From: Cephalotus follicularis
Lineage: Eukaryota; Streptophyta; Magnoliopsida; Oxalidales; Cephalotaceae
Length of the DNA stretch: 64,000 nt
Direction: 5' to 3'
NCBI GenBank assembly: GCA_001972305.1
Contig: BDDD01001502.1
Location: forward strand, 124,001 to 188,000
Shown: piece after piece, positions 24,159 to 35,855 of the stretch
Layout of the letters: each line of letters opens with the position of its first letter
Numbering within the stretch: position 1 is the first letter of the stretch
Position numbers and translations under genes: made by a program
The notes under the pieces: model-generated
Told to the model about the DNA's origin: nothing
The model's database searches: none
What the model saw: the letters and a program-made list of their open reading frames with translations, nothing else

Positions 24159-24379
24159 ATCCCACGCAGAACATATAGCACCCATACATCTGCGTTGCCA
24201 CGTGGGCCATCACGGTTTTGTCCTATTTGATGGATTGGCTGAGGAGTTAGTGGAAACTCCAAGGTTAAACGTGCTGTGCTCAGGGCAAAACAAGGATCGG
24301 TGACCTCCTGGGAAGTCTAACCAATCCATCAAGTAGGACAAAACAGTGATGGCCCATATGGAAAGGCAGATGTATGGGC
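24134..24379. repeat. Long inverted repeat (hairpin) at the centre of H
   Basis: The left arm 24180-24238 is the inverted complement of 24321-24379 with few mismatches. The loop is about 80 bp. The arms continue: 24134-24179 pairs with 58600-58645 on the other side of K. This shows that K split the right arm at a TGGGC target. Confidence 0.9.
24251..24318 (+). other. 5S rRNA-like segment (Cassandra-type internal promoter)
   Basis: AACTCC-AAGGTTAAACGTGCT and GGATCGGTGACCTCCTGGGA follow the order and spacing of the second half of plant 5S rRNA (A box, intermediate element, C box region), with several substitutions. In Cassandra TRIMs the LTR carries such a 5S-derived RNA polymerase III promoter. 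Here it lies in the loop of the H hairpin. It is a degraded 5S-derived element, not a functional 5S gene: the 5' half of 5S is replaced by the hairpin arm. Confidence 0.8.
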
Positions 24380-25800
24380 TGTTGGAAATTGGGAAGGTAG
24401 CAAAAGAAAAAAATTTATGCACATTAGGGTTACTAGTGAACAATTTTAAAATTTGAGTTTCGGTGAAAGAACCACCCATAACCATTGCTCGTAAATGCCC
24501 CAATTTCATCCTAGGATCACTAATTGGACATTTAAAGGAACCTATGGCAGGTTACAAAGTATGCAAGGTTCGGATTTTTCAAGGGAACCCTATCCCTAAA
24601 ATTGGTCACATACCAATTCTCAATTATGGTGGCACACACACCCTAATTGATTCACCATAAAATCCTTACCCTAAAACCCTACCCTAAGGGTTTGAAAACA
24701 CATAAAACCTACACAACAAGGCCTGCAAAAACAGGGGCAATGACTCAGCAAATCCATTGCAACCAACTCACACACCACTCGCAAAAGGAAGCAAGGAGAT
24801 CATAGAAAATTTACCAATTGTTCTTTACTCCTTCACTCCAAGTTTGTGTGATGATCCAAGTTGATTTCCAAGCTTTCCTACTTCACAAAAGATGCTCCCA
24901 AAGAGATGGCAAGAGACTTTTGGGAAGGTGTTTAGGCTAAAACTCAAACCTAAAAACTATACTCAAAGTAGGTTGAGCTTAAAAGGAAAACTCCACCTGA
25001 TAAGAGTTATGGAGGGTGAAGAGGTGAGTATTTTTTGCTTCTTTCTTCTTGAGCTTTGGAGCTCTAAAACTCCATTAATGGTGAGCTTGAAGCTTTTCTA
25101 AGCTTGGAGAAGAAGAGAGAGAGAGAGAGAGACGGCCATCAAGTGTTGGAGAAGAGATAGATGAGTTCAAAAGTCGCATGTTAAAAAACCACTTCACTTC
25201 GAAAAAAAAAATGTGTTGCCGTGTGCAACTTTAAAATAGGAATAAAAAAATTATTTTACATAACATGTGAGCTAATCACATGATTAAAACACACAAATAC
25301 TCATCACTTCTCATCATGACCGGCCATAGGTAGGTGTAACACCCCGCACCTGCAGGGCGGACACGTGACATTACTCTCAATCCAATACACAATACAATGG
25401 TCGGGACTAGCAATAAAAAAATGCGGAAAACTTTAAAACTTTGCAATACACATCAGTTACGGAAGATAGAATACAAATCCATCCATACAATACAATACAA
25501 ATCTTTTCAATACATTATCAATCCTTCAAAACAACATTGCAATGCAATACATTTCCATCTTTCACTACAATATCTCTATCAGCTTCACGATACCCATGAA
25601 GTCGTGCGATCAACGGGTCTTCAGTCCTTCTGTCCACTGCTACTTGCTGCCCTACCTATGCCGCATGCAAAAGTACAACACAGCCCCACCCCGAAGGATG
25701 GGGTTAGCCACACCGGCTAAGCAAAAACCCCATGCAGCATGTATGCATGTACAATGTGCAATATCGGTGACAATCTATACAATATCAATGTGCGGTGTAC

Positions 25801-26186
25801 TGTAAGGACCCAAATTTCCATGTAAGATATTAATTATGAGCTTTGGCAGTAGCTCATAAGTGATAATTTCGAGAAGAAATTATGTTACGAATTATGTTAC
25901 AAAATATAGTTTTGTGTAATAGTTTATGACATTATAAACTAATGTTTTCCGCTGTATAATGCCTTTTGATAGATCCTGTGGAGATGTAAGATGTTGACTA
26001 TAATTGTTATGATGTATGATGATTTAAATAAGAGTATAAAATTTTAAGGTTTAGTATATCAAGTTATTTATAGATAATAGCAATTAGTAAGATTGTTAAA
26101 GGATAATAGGTTTCACCACCACGTAATGCACCGACTCCCCGAAGTTCGCTTTGAGCATAAAATAGACTCGGATCTGGGGCGTTACA
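25801..26186 (+). mobile_element. Solo LTR D2, 386 bp, perfect TSD
   Basis: It starts TGTAAGGACCC and ends GGGGCGTTACA. TGTAC occurs on both sides (25796-25800 and 26187-26191). The first 40 bases match D1 and D3, but the central array and repeats are missing, so it is a short family member or has an internal deletion. It is the innermost of the six nested insertions. Confidence 0.93.
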
Positions 26187-26636
26187 TGTACAATATCAAT
26201 GCATGACATGGCAAATGTACATGTACAATTGGCGATCAGACTACCTGTATGACAGTGGCCCATAACAGAGCATACGAATAGGATCTATAACAATCAATCA
26301 ATCAATCAATCAATAGCAGACATTCGATGGTGGTGTATAAAACACCCAATCAATCAATCAATATCCTATAGAGCATGCAACCGGTGTCAATACAATGTCA
26401 ATAAGTTAGCAATGATCAATCCCACGGAAGATAGTCCTTCAAAAAAGGTGGGAGATCTATCTACGGTTCTCAGACTGATGAGGTCTTGGGCTCATAGATC
26501 TTCCAGCCTATGGCTGGGTCAATACAGTCTCGATGAGCTACAACCGAGGGAGCTACGGCCCTCAAGGGAGCATCAATCGAAAATCAATCGGTACCACTCG
26601 TCAGCGGGCCAGTACAATACGGTAAATGAAACGATC

Positions 26637-26830
26637 GATGTCCTTGGAGAAAGGTGTCGACGCTTTTCAAAAAAAAATCATGAGAATGCGCATCGATGTT
26701 CGGCATTGATGTCTTTCAAGGGGAGAGACATCTCGAGGCAAAGACGTCGATGTCTTTGCAGCAGAATCAAGGATAAAGCACTCAGATGAGAAAGACATCG
26801 ACGTCTTTGGTCTAACGGTCGATGTCTTTT
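26637..26830. repeat. ATCGAT/GTCGAC word array in the E 3' LTR
   Basis: Repeated words like AAAGACATCGACGTCTTT, GTCGATGTCTTT and GCATCGATG occur. It aligns with the array in the E 5' LTR at 34893-35100 but lacks the first part of it. Confidence 0.85.
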
Positions 26831-27546
26831 CCGCGCAAAGTCGATTTTATGCAGAAAATAGGGCCAATCTCAAGTCAAAATCCAATTTAAATCCATTCTT
26901 TGAAAACCAAGGTTTAAAATCAATCATTTCAGGTTAGTGAAACTTGTTATAACCTTTCAATTTCAATTTTGATCTTCCTAGATCCATTAGGTTAAGGAAA
27001 AACAATAAAAACCCTAGTTTCACCATTCACTTCAATTCAATCACTCAATCAATCATGCAATTCAGTCAATCAATCAATAAAGCAATAGGTAATTCAATAA
27101 AGAAGTCCTACCTATCACTAAAGCTTCAATAGTTGAGCTTCCAATCACTCAATCGGCTGCTATGTCGTTCAATCACCAATCCACTACTTGCAATCGTTGT
27201 CCTTGTCGATGGAGATGCAATCCAGGGCTGTAATGGTGGAAGATGGAGGCTGCTCAGCTAGAGAGAGAGGGAGAAGGATAGAGAGAGAAGGTTGAATTAT
27301 GAGAATGAGAGAAATGACAAGGAATTGACTTAAATAGTTGATTCGGTCAACTCTCTGAAACTCTGCCCAAAATCCTGACTATACATGCATGTGATCAATA
27401 CAATATCAATAGGTATAAGAATACCTCAATTCAAAACAGTTCAGTACGGTCCAATACGGTACGATGTATGCATGAACACTGCAAAAGGGAATTCGGTTCG
27501 TCACATACTCCCATCCTTAAAAGAATATGGTCCCCCAATTCATCAG

Positions 27547-30500
27547 TCAATCAATCAAGCAGTCAAATAGAAAAGGATATGTCTCTCTCATATCATCCTC
27601 GCGCTCCCAGGTGTGCTCCATAGAACCATGATACTGCCATAGAACACTGACCAATGGGATGGTCTTGTTCCTCAATACTCTGATCTGTCGGTCAACAATC
27701 TGTATAGGAGTCTCTGTAAAGGATAAGTCAGGTTCCAACTGAATCTGACCATACTCAATGATGTGTGAAGGATCTCGAACATATCTCTTCAACTGAGAAA
27801 CATGGAACACATCATGCAGTCCCGACAATGCTGGAGGCAAGGCAAGCCTGTAAGCAAGTCGGCCAATCCGATCCAATACCTTGAAAGGTCCAATAAAACG
27901 AGGAGAAAGCTTTCCTTTCTTCCCGAATCTCATGACTCCTTTAGTGGAAGACACTTTGAGGAAAACATGGTCACCAACACTAAACTCCAAGCCTCTACGA
28001 TGAACATCAGCATAGCTTTTCTGTCTATTCTGTGCAACAATCAATCGGTCTCTAATCAATTTCACTTTCTCTGCGGTAATCTGTACAATCTCTGGCCCCA
28101 AAATACTCTTTTCACCGACCTGATCCCAACAAACTGGCGATCAACACTTACCATATAGGGCTTCATAGGGAGCTATCTGTATGCTCTCGTGATAACTGTT
28201 GTTATACGAGAACTCAATCAAATGCAAGTAGTCATCCCAACTACCTCCAAAGTCGAGCACGCATCCTCGAAGCATGTCCTCCGAAGTCTGAATGGTCCTT
28301 TCGGACAACCCATCTGTTTGGGGATGAAAAGCAGTGTTGAAACTCAATTCTGTACCCACAGCCACCTGTAACTTTCTCCAAAACCCAGAAGTGAAGTGAG
28401 AGTCTCGGTCCAAAACAATGCTGACAGGAGCTCCATGTGCTTTAACAATCTCCTTCATGAACAATTTGGACAACTTTTCTCTAGAATAAGTCATCCGAAT
28501 CGTTAGAAAGAAGCTCTTCCTTCAACTCGCTATCGGCTGGAATGCAAATTTTGTTCCTGTATCTCAATAACCCATCTGTAGATAGAGAAAAATCGGGTTT
28601 CAATCCTTCATCAATAGCAGTAGCCACTTTCTGTAATTCCATATCCACTATCTGTGCATCTCTAATCCGGTAAAGCAATGCAGGTTGCACCTGTATATGG
28701 GAAAGAGTCATACAAGATAGCTTGTGACTCAACACATATGAAACGGCATTTGCTTTTCCAGGATGATATTCAATGTCACAATCATAATCATTAAGAAGCT
28801 CAAACCACCTTCTCTGTCTCATGTTCAATTCCTTCTGTGAAAAGAGATATCTCAAACTCTTATGATCAGTGAAAACTGTGAACTTGGTCCCATAAAGGTA
28901 GTGGCGCCATTTTCCAAGAGCAAAGACATTGGCTGCCAACTCCAAGTCATGCACTGGGTAGTTTTCTTCATGTGGTTTGATCTTTCTTAATGCATATGCG
29001 ATCACTTTACCGTATTGCATAACAACACAACCAAGCCCCTTTCTAGAAGCATCGGTGTACCCAACAAAGTCTTCGTTCCCGTCTGGTAAGGCTAGGACAG
29101 GAGCGGAAATCAATTTGTCTTTCAACTCTTGAAAACTTCTTTGACAATTGATATCCCATACAAAGGCAGCATTCTTCTGTGTCAATTTGGTCAACGGTGT
29201 TGCAATACGGGAAAATCCCTCAACAAACCAACGATAATACCCTGCTAAACCCAAGAAGCTACGAACTTCGGAAGCATTCGTCGGTCGTTTCCAATCTTTC
29301 ACTGCCTCTACTTTCGATGGATCCACTGATAAACCGTTACCAGAAACAATATGCCCTAGAAAAGCAACCTCCGATAACCAAAACTCGCACTTGTCAAATT
29401 TGGCATACAGTCGATGATCTCTCAAAGTTCGCAATACAATGTAGAGGTGCTGGGCATGCTCCTCATCGGTCCTGGAATAGACCAAGAGGTCATCAATGAA
29501 CACTACAATCAACTGATCCAAATACAGTCTGAACACTCGGTTCATCAAATCCATTAAAGCCGCAGGAGTATTAGTCATACCAAAAGGCATAACTCAGAAC
29601 TCATAATGGCCATATCTCGATCTGAAAGCCGTCTTCGGAATATCCTCCAGTCTGACTTTCAACTGGTGGGAGCCCGACCTGAAGTCGAGCTTAGAAAACA
29701 CTATCGCTCCTCTAAGCTGATCAAACAGCTCATCAATATGCGGTAGAGGGTACTTATTCTTCACTGTAACTTTATTGAGCTGTCGGTAGTCAATACACAT
29801 ACGGAGCGATCCATCTTTCTTCTTGACAAAAAGGATAGGTGCTCCCTAGAATGAAGCACTAGGTCTTATAAAACCTTTGTCCAGAAGATTCTGTAATTGT
29901 ATCTTTTACTCAAACTCAATCAAATGCAAGTAGTCATCCCAACTACCTCCAAAGTCGAGCACGCATCCTCGAAGCATGTCCTCCGAAGTCTGAATGGTCC
30001 TTTCGGACAACCCATCTGTTTGGGGATGAAAAGCAGTGTTGAAACTCAATTCTGTACCCACAGCCACCTGTAACTTTCTCCAAAACCCAGAAGTGAAGTG
30101 AGAGTCTCGGTCCAAAACAATGCTGACAGGAGCTCCATGTGCTTTAACAATCTCCTTCATGAACAATTTGGACAACTTTTCTCTAGAATAAGTCATCCGA
30201 ATCGTTAGAAAGAAGCTCTTCCTTCAACTCGCTATCGGCTGGAATGCAAATTTTGTTCCTGTATCTCAATAACCCATCTGTAGATAGAGAAAAATCGGGT
30301 TTCAATCCTTCATCAATAGCAGTAGCCACTTTCTGTAATTCCATATCCACTATCTGTGCATCTCTAATCCGGTAAAGCAATGCAGGTTGCACCTGTATAT
30401 GGGAAAGAGTCATACAAGATAGCTTGTGACTCAACACATATGAAACGGCATTTGCTTTTCCAGGATGATATTCAATGTCACAATCATAATCATTAAGAAG

Positions 30501-31817
30501 CTCAAACCACCTTCTCTGTCTCATGTTCAATTCCTTCTGTGAAAAGAGATATCTCAAACTCTTATGATCAGTGAAAACTGTGAACTTGGTCCCATAAAGG
30601 TAGTGGCGCCATTTTCCAAGAGCAAAGACATTGGCTGCCAACTCCAAGTCATGCACTGGGTAGTTTTCTTCATGTGGTTTGATCTTTCTTAATGCATATG
30701 CGATCACTTTACCGTATTGCATAACAACACAACCAAGCCCCTTTCTAGAAGCATCGGTGTACCCAACAAAGTCTTCGTTCCCGTCTGGTAAGGCTAGGAC
30801 AGGAGCGGAAATCAATTTGTCTTTCAACTCTTGAAAACTTCTTTGACAATTGATATCCCATACAAAGGCAGCATTCTTCTGTGTCAATTTGGTCAACGGT
30901 GTTGCAATACGGGAAAATCCCTCAACAAACCAACGATAATACCCTGCTAAACCCAAGAAGCTACGAACTTCGGAAGCATTCGTCGGTCGTTTCCAATCTT
31001 TCACTGCCTCTACTTTCGATGGATCCACTGATAAACCGTTACCAGAAACAATATGCCCTAGAAAAGCAACCTCCGATAACCAAAACTCGCACTTGTCAAA
31101 TTTGGCATACAGTCGATGATCTCTCAAAGTTCGCAATACAATGTAGAGGTGCTGGGCATGCTCCTCATCGGTCCTGGAATAGACCAAGAGGTCATCAATG
31201 AACACTACAATCAACTGATCCAAATACAGTCTGAACACTCGGTTCATCAAATCCATTAAAGCCGCAGGAGTATTAGTCATACCAAAAGGCATAACTCAGA
31301 ACTCATAATGGCCATATCTCGATCTGAAAGCCGTCTTCGGAATATCCTCCAGTCTGACTTTCAACTGGTGGGAGCCCGACCTGAAGTCGAGCTTAGAAAA
31401 CACTATCGCTCCTCTAAGCTGATCAAACAGCTCATCAATATGCGGTAGAGGGTACTTATTCTTCACTGTAACTTTATTGAGCTGTCGGTAGTCAATACAC
31501 ATACGGAGCGATCCATCTTTCTTCTTGACAAAAAGGATAGGTGCTCCCTAGAATGAAGCACTAGGTCTTATAAAACCTTTGTCCAGAAGATTCTATAATT
31601 GTATCTTTTACTCTTTCAATTCTATCGGTGTCATTCGGTACGGTGCTCGAGAAATCGGTGCAGTTCCTGGTATCAAATCAATCACAAACTCTATCTCTCT
31701 GTCTGGCGGCAACGACGTCAAATCCCGAGGAAAAACATCTCCGAACTCGCAAACCACTGGAATATCCTCCAGTTCTGGCCGCCATCTGTCTGTATCGAGC
31801 ACATGTGCCAGAAACCC
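27547..31817 (-). pseudogene. pol of E: RT, RNase H, integrase, with internal duplication
   Basis: Right to left: RT N-terminus ([30 protein letters not shown]), then the palm ([53 protein letters not shown] with FIDD intact), RNase H ([25 protein letters not shown]), then integrase from [16 protein letters not shown] (DRDSHFTSGFW with the second Asp; QTDGLSERTIQTSEDM with the Glu) and a C-terminal part ending DCLID at 27547. The segment 28211-31614 is a tandem duplication. Between RNase H and integrase a deletion (near 28490 and 30192) removed the H2C2 knuckle and the first catalytic Asp; it is in both copies and so predates the duplication. Stops occur after QLNKV...GHYEF and elsewhere. Confidence 0.93.
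28211..31614. repeat. 1,702-bp direct tandem duplication in E pol
   Basis: Copy one is 28211-29912 and copy two 29913-31614. The encoded 369-, 68- and overlapping antisense frames are identical; the one difference I found is CTGTAATTG (near 29891) versus CTATAATTG (near 31593). The junction has short homology (ACTC). The length is not a multiple of three, so the duplication breaks the frame. Confidence 0.95.
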
Positions 31818-32327
31818 CTAGCATCCCTGCCGTAACAATCTGTCCGCATGCAAAGCCGAAATCATCGGAACAAACAATGGCTCTAAGATGCCAAGAAACC
31901 GAAAAGGTGGTCCTCCCGGAGAACTGAAAACCACTACTTTAAGATGACAATCCACCTGAGCAAAGCTAGCAGACAACCAATCCATGCCAAGAATCACATC
32001 TAGGAAATCCATCGGTAAAACAATAAGATCGGCTAATAAGCAAAGATCATCAATCTCAACAATACAATCTCTACACACTCGATCGGTGGTCACTGACTCA
32101 CCGAGAGGTGTGGATACCTCCATCAAGAAAGGAAGGTACTCAGGCCTCAAACCAACATGGGAGACAAAATGAAATGCAATGAATGAATGGGATGAACCCG
32201 GATGAATAAGAACCCGTGCTGGAAGCTGAAAGAGTCGAATGGTACCTCCAATCAAAACATCTGACCCTGCTGCAGCACTCGGTTCCATAGCAAACACTCT
32301 AGCCTGAACTATCGGAGCAGAACTCAT
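31818..32327 (-). pseudogene. Protease of E with altered active site
   Basis: The open frame of 169 codons starts SSAPIVQARVFAMEP, the linker after the knuckles. The aspartic-protease active site reads VLIHPGSSHSFIAFHF: the expected Asp (LIDPGSSHSF in this gypsy type) is His, so it is catalytically dead. The second conserved part reads VILGMDWLSASFAQVDCH. It continues through FSSPGGPPFRFLG toward RT. The frame is otherwise open and in the usual place between gag knuckles and RT. Confidence 0.9.
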
Positions 32328-32342
32328 AGGCTGCTTCCCCCT

Positions 32343-33578
32343 GGACTACGAAGTCCCACGGGAAGAAGACGGTAAACTAGCTGTCGGTCCCTGTGGGGGC
32401 GGTGCCCGCTGTGTCTGATCAAATCCTATAGGACGAGAACTCCGAGGACAATCTCTAGCAATATGGTCGGAACCACCACAAACCAAACAATGGCCCAAGA
32501 ACCATCTACAATTCTCAGAAGTATGGTTGGTCTTCTGACAATGTACACAAGGAACCGTAGCACTCTGATTACCACACCCAGAAAGTCTTGAGGGTGTACC
32601 CTGACTAGGTGCTAAAGATCGGTCTCCTCAGCGTGCGTTCCTCAATCTGCCTCTCCTCTAAGAATGGGACAGGTTCCCGCTATCCTGATTGCTACCCTGA
32701 GAACCAGGGGAGGGGCTACTATCAGTCTTATGTGATTTAGCACTGCCACTGTCGCTACCACTCTGCCAAGTAGAAGGAGTAGGCCTGGTACGGGCTATAT
32801 TTCTCATATGTTTAGCCTCAACTGCAATATCCTCAAGCTGCATAGCTCAGGAAGAAATATCCGATGTGGAGGTCAACCCGAAGGGAGTCAGTTGCCTCCT
32901 CAAATCCAATCTCAGTCCCCGAAGGAACTTCTTCGCTCTACGCTCTTGGCTTTCCACTAAGTAGGGGGCGGATCAGGCTAGCTGCGTGAACCTCGCCTCA
33001 TACTCAGCAACTGTCATGCTTCCTTGTACAAAGTTAGCAAATTCAATCTCTCTTCTATCTGTCTCTACCTGAGGGTAGTACCTTGCATTGAATTCACTTT
33101 TGAAGGCATCCCAAGAGCTGACTATACCATTCCTTGTCCAATCTGTGTTAACCATAGCCCACCAGTGCTCAGCTTCTCCTTGGAGCATATACACTGCCAA
33201 TACCAATCTCTGTTCATCATCACATCCCATGACCTCAAAGATCTTTTCCAAAAGGATTAGCCAAGACTCAGCAAGGGTAAGGTCAGGGAGTCCTACAAAT
33301 GATGGAGGCTGCAACAATAAGAAATGGCTCAACCTGTCTTCTCTCCTTGGTCTACGTTCCATTCTAGCCTATTGGCGTCCTATCAGAGTATGCATCTGTG
33401 CCATAGTGGCACACAATTGTCTCCAAACCTCAGGGTTAGCACCCGCTGGTGGAGCATTAGGATCATACTCTGGAAAAGCATTACCAGGTGACGGTTAATC
33501 ATCAACAGGAGCAGGGGCAGGAGCAAGGGCATGAGCATTCCTTCCACCCCGTTGGCCACGCCTTCCTCTGTTTTCCAT
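32343..33578 (-). pseudogene. gag of E
   Basis: ATG at 33578-33576 opens MENRGRRGQRGGRNAHA, an Arg/Gly-rich start. A stop follows near 33497, then PSPGNAFPEYDPNAP and LCATMAQMHTLI. The capsid (32973-33362) includes PPSFVGLPDLTLAESWLILLEKIFEVMGC, GEAEHWWAMV and FNARYYPQVETDRREIEFANF. A stop near 32971 separates the capsid end. A Ser-rich linker (32658-32843) leads to two CCHC knuckles near 32450-32550: CVHCQKTNHTSENC and CLVCGGSDHIARDC. At least four in-frame stops. Same architecture as gag of element C. Confidence 0.92.
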
Positions 33579-33748
33579 TGCTATAAAAGACAACAATGGG
33601 ATGATCAGATGCAATCACTTTCAATTCCAATATCAATCTCTTTTCCAATCACAATAGCATGAATAAGCTAGAACACATATCATGCAAATCTATTCAGCCA
33701 ATCTCAATCAACACATTTACATATGCTTAGCTAGCAGGCCGACCAATC

Positions 33749-33760
33749 TCTCTGATACCA
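33749..33760 (-). other. Primer-binding site of E
   Basis: TGGTATCAGAGA on the - strand, three bases from the LTR edge at 33764. Confidence 0.93.
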
Positions 33761-33763
33761 TAC

Positions 33764-35752
33764 TGTAACACCCCGCACCCGTAGAGCGGACACGTGGCAT
33801 TACTCTCAATCAATACACAATACAATGATCAGGACTAGCAATATAAAAATCCGGAAAACTTTAAAACTTTGCAATACACATCAGTTGCGGAAGATACAAT
33901 ACAAATCCATCCATACAATACAATACAAATCTTTTCAATACATTCTCAATCCTTCAAAACAACATTGCAATGCAATACATTTCCATATTTCACTACAATA
34001 TCTGTATCAGCTTCACGATACCCAAGAAGTCATGCGGTCAACGGGTCTTCAGTCCTTCTGTCCACTGCTACTTGCTACCCTACCTATGCCGCACGCAAAA
34101 GTACAACACCGTGTAATGACCCGAATTTCCAGTAAAGATATTAATTATGGAAAGATGATTGCTATTGTGTAGTTGGCAAATATTTCAAGGGACTTGTAGT
34201 ATGACCCTACGCTCAGGGGGTTCAGAGGGCAGCGCCCCTAGAAGAAAATTTTATTGGCTATATGTTTTGGATGAATGTCGATCTAAAAGACTAAGAGTTG
34301 ACAAAACTGTTTAAAGAGAGTCGACGTTTTTATTGAAGGAGTCGACGCCTTGGGTAGCAGTCGACGTCTTAATTTTAAACGTCGACGCGTTGAAGCTATA
34401 TGCGTCAGTTGACCTGGACGAAGACTTAAAGGCGTCAACGCCTTTAAAGAAAAGGTCGACGTCTTAGCTACAGACAAAGGTAAAATCTGACTTTTTTGGC
34501 ATTTTGTGAGTAAAATTCTTTAATTGGGGACACGTGGCAGGCCAGGGGAGGATGCTATAAGGTTTTATCTGGGGATTTAACAAGTGCAACACTTGGATTG
34601 GTTGAATTCCGACTTAGACTCACAACAACACTCATGACTCAAGAAATCAATCAATTAGTACAATCATTAAAACTATTTTCAAACACTTAGACACCTCAAG
34701 TGAGGTTCTAGCCAAGTGGCAATGTGAAAAGAAGTTGAAAACCAGCTTTAAAACAGTTAAAAACTCCTTTTAGTACATTAGGCATGGATGTCTTTGGTGA
34801 AAGACATCGACTCCTCTTTAAAACGGTGGAAAGATGTCGATGTCTTTGAAAGACATCGATGTCTTTCCCTATTTGTATAGAGATCTGGCCGAAGACTTCG
34901 ATGTCCTTGGAGAAAGGCGTCGATGCTTTTCAATAAAAATAGCCTGAGAATGCGCATCGATGTTCGGCATCGATGTCTTTCCAGGGGAGAGACATCTCGA
35001 GGCAAAGACGTCGATGTCTTTGCTACAGAATCAAGGATAAAGCACTCAGATGAGAAAGACATCGACGTCTTTGGGCTAAGGGTCGACGTCTTTTCCGGGC
35101 AAAGTCGATTTTATGCAGAAAATAGGGCCAATCTCAAGTCAAAATCCAATTTAAAGCCATTCTTTGAAAACCATGGTTAAAATCAATCATTTAAGGTTAG
35201 TGAAACTAATTATCACCTTTCAATTTCAATTTCGATCTTCCTAGATCCATTAGGTCAAGGAAAAAGAATAAAAACCCTAGTTTCACCATTCACTTCAATT
35301 CAATCATGAAATTCAGTCAATCAATCAATAAAGCAATAGGTAATTCAGTAAATAAGTCCTACCTATCACAGAAGCTTCAAGAGTTGAGCTTCCAATCACT
35401 CAATCAGCTGCTATGTCGTTCAATCACCAATCCACTACTTGCAAGCGTTGTCCTTGTCGATGGAGATGCAATCCGGGGCTGAAATGGCGTAAGATGGAGG
35501 CTGCTCAGCTAGAGAGAGATGGAGAAGGATGAATGGTAAGAATGAGAGAAATGACAAGGAATTGACTTAAATAGTCGATTCGGTCAACTCTCCGAAACTC
35601 TGCCCAAAATCCTGACTATACATGCGTGTGATCAATACAATATCAATAGATATAACAATACCTCAATTCAAAACAGTTTAGTACGGTCTAATACGGTACA
35701 ATACGGTACGATGTATGCATGAACAGTACAAAAGGGAATTCGGGTCGTCACA
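33764..35752 (-). repeat. 5' LTR of E, with D-type insertion D3
   Basis: It matches the 3' LTR at both ends (33764-34111 and 34893-35752). In between, a D-family LTR start (TGTAATGACCCGAATTTCC) enters at 34112. It brings GTCGACGCC words (34318-34462) and lacks the D terminus; its right edge cannot be fixed and lies before about 34780. The E-type word array starts near 34784. The replaced stretch corresponds to 25669-26636 of the other LTR. Confidence 0.8.
34784..35095. repeat. ATCGAT/GTCGAC palindrome array in the E 5' LTR
   Basis: Word centres (TCGA) lie at 34807, 34837, 34856, 34898, 34920, 34957, 34970, 34997, 35011, 35062 and 35083. One word, AAAGACATCGATGTCTTT at about 34849-34866, is a perfect 18-bp palindrome. 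Spacing is less regular than in the AGTCGACT arrays, but several steps are near 21 or 42. Confidence 0.88.
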
Positions 35753-35793
35753 GTAGGATTTGTAGCCAAGTAGATTACTTAAGTGCTACAAAG

Positions 35794-35855
35794 CATAGTA
35801 ACTAAGTTCAAAAGTCAACTATGTCATAGTAACTAAGTTCAAAAGTCAACTATGT
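35794..35855 (+). repeat. 31-bp perfect tandem duplication in the K LTR
   Basis: Two adjacent copies of a 31-bp unit beginning CATAGTAACTAAG and ending CAACTATGT. It is probably replication slippage. Confidence 0.9.

Larger units (their letters stand above)
25335..27505 (-). repeat. 3' LTR of E (contains solo LTR D2)
   Basis: The + strand edges are TGTAACACCCCG and TTCGTCACA. It is about 1.78 kb without D2 and its TSD copy. It contains an AGCC...CGGCT block at 25701-25722, (AATC)n near 26290-26314, and an ATCGAT/GTCGAC word array at 26637-26830. No gene. Confidence 0.9.
25335..35752 (-). mobile_element. Ty3/gypsy element E with perfect TSD
   Basis: GTAGG at 25330-25334 and 35753-35757. 5' LTR 33764-35752, PBS 33749-33760, gag, protease, RT-RNase H (duplicated), integrase, PPT (AAGGATGGGAG on the - strand, just right of 27505), 3' LTR 25335-27505. 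Each LTR has been altered separately: D2 entered the 3' LTR, and D-type sequence replaced part of the 5' LTR. Confidence 0.95.

Noticed and set aside
24251..24318. Functional 5S rRNA gene
   Set aside because: Only the second half is recognisable, with many substitutions, and the 5' half is replaced by a hairpin arm.
24660..24695. Telomere-like CCCTAAA words
   Set aside because: Only a few interrupted copies in AT-rich LTR sequence; no tandem array.
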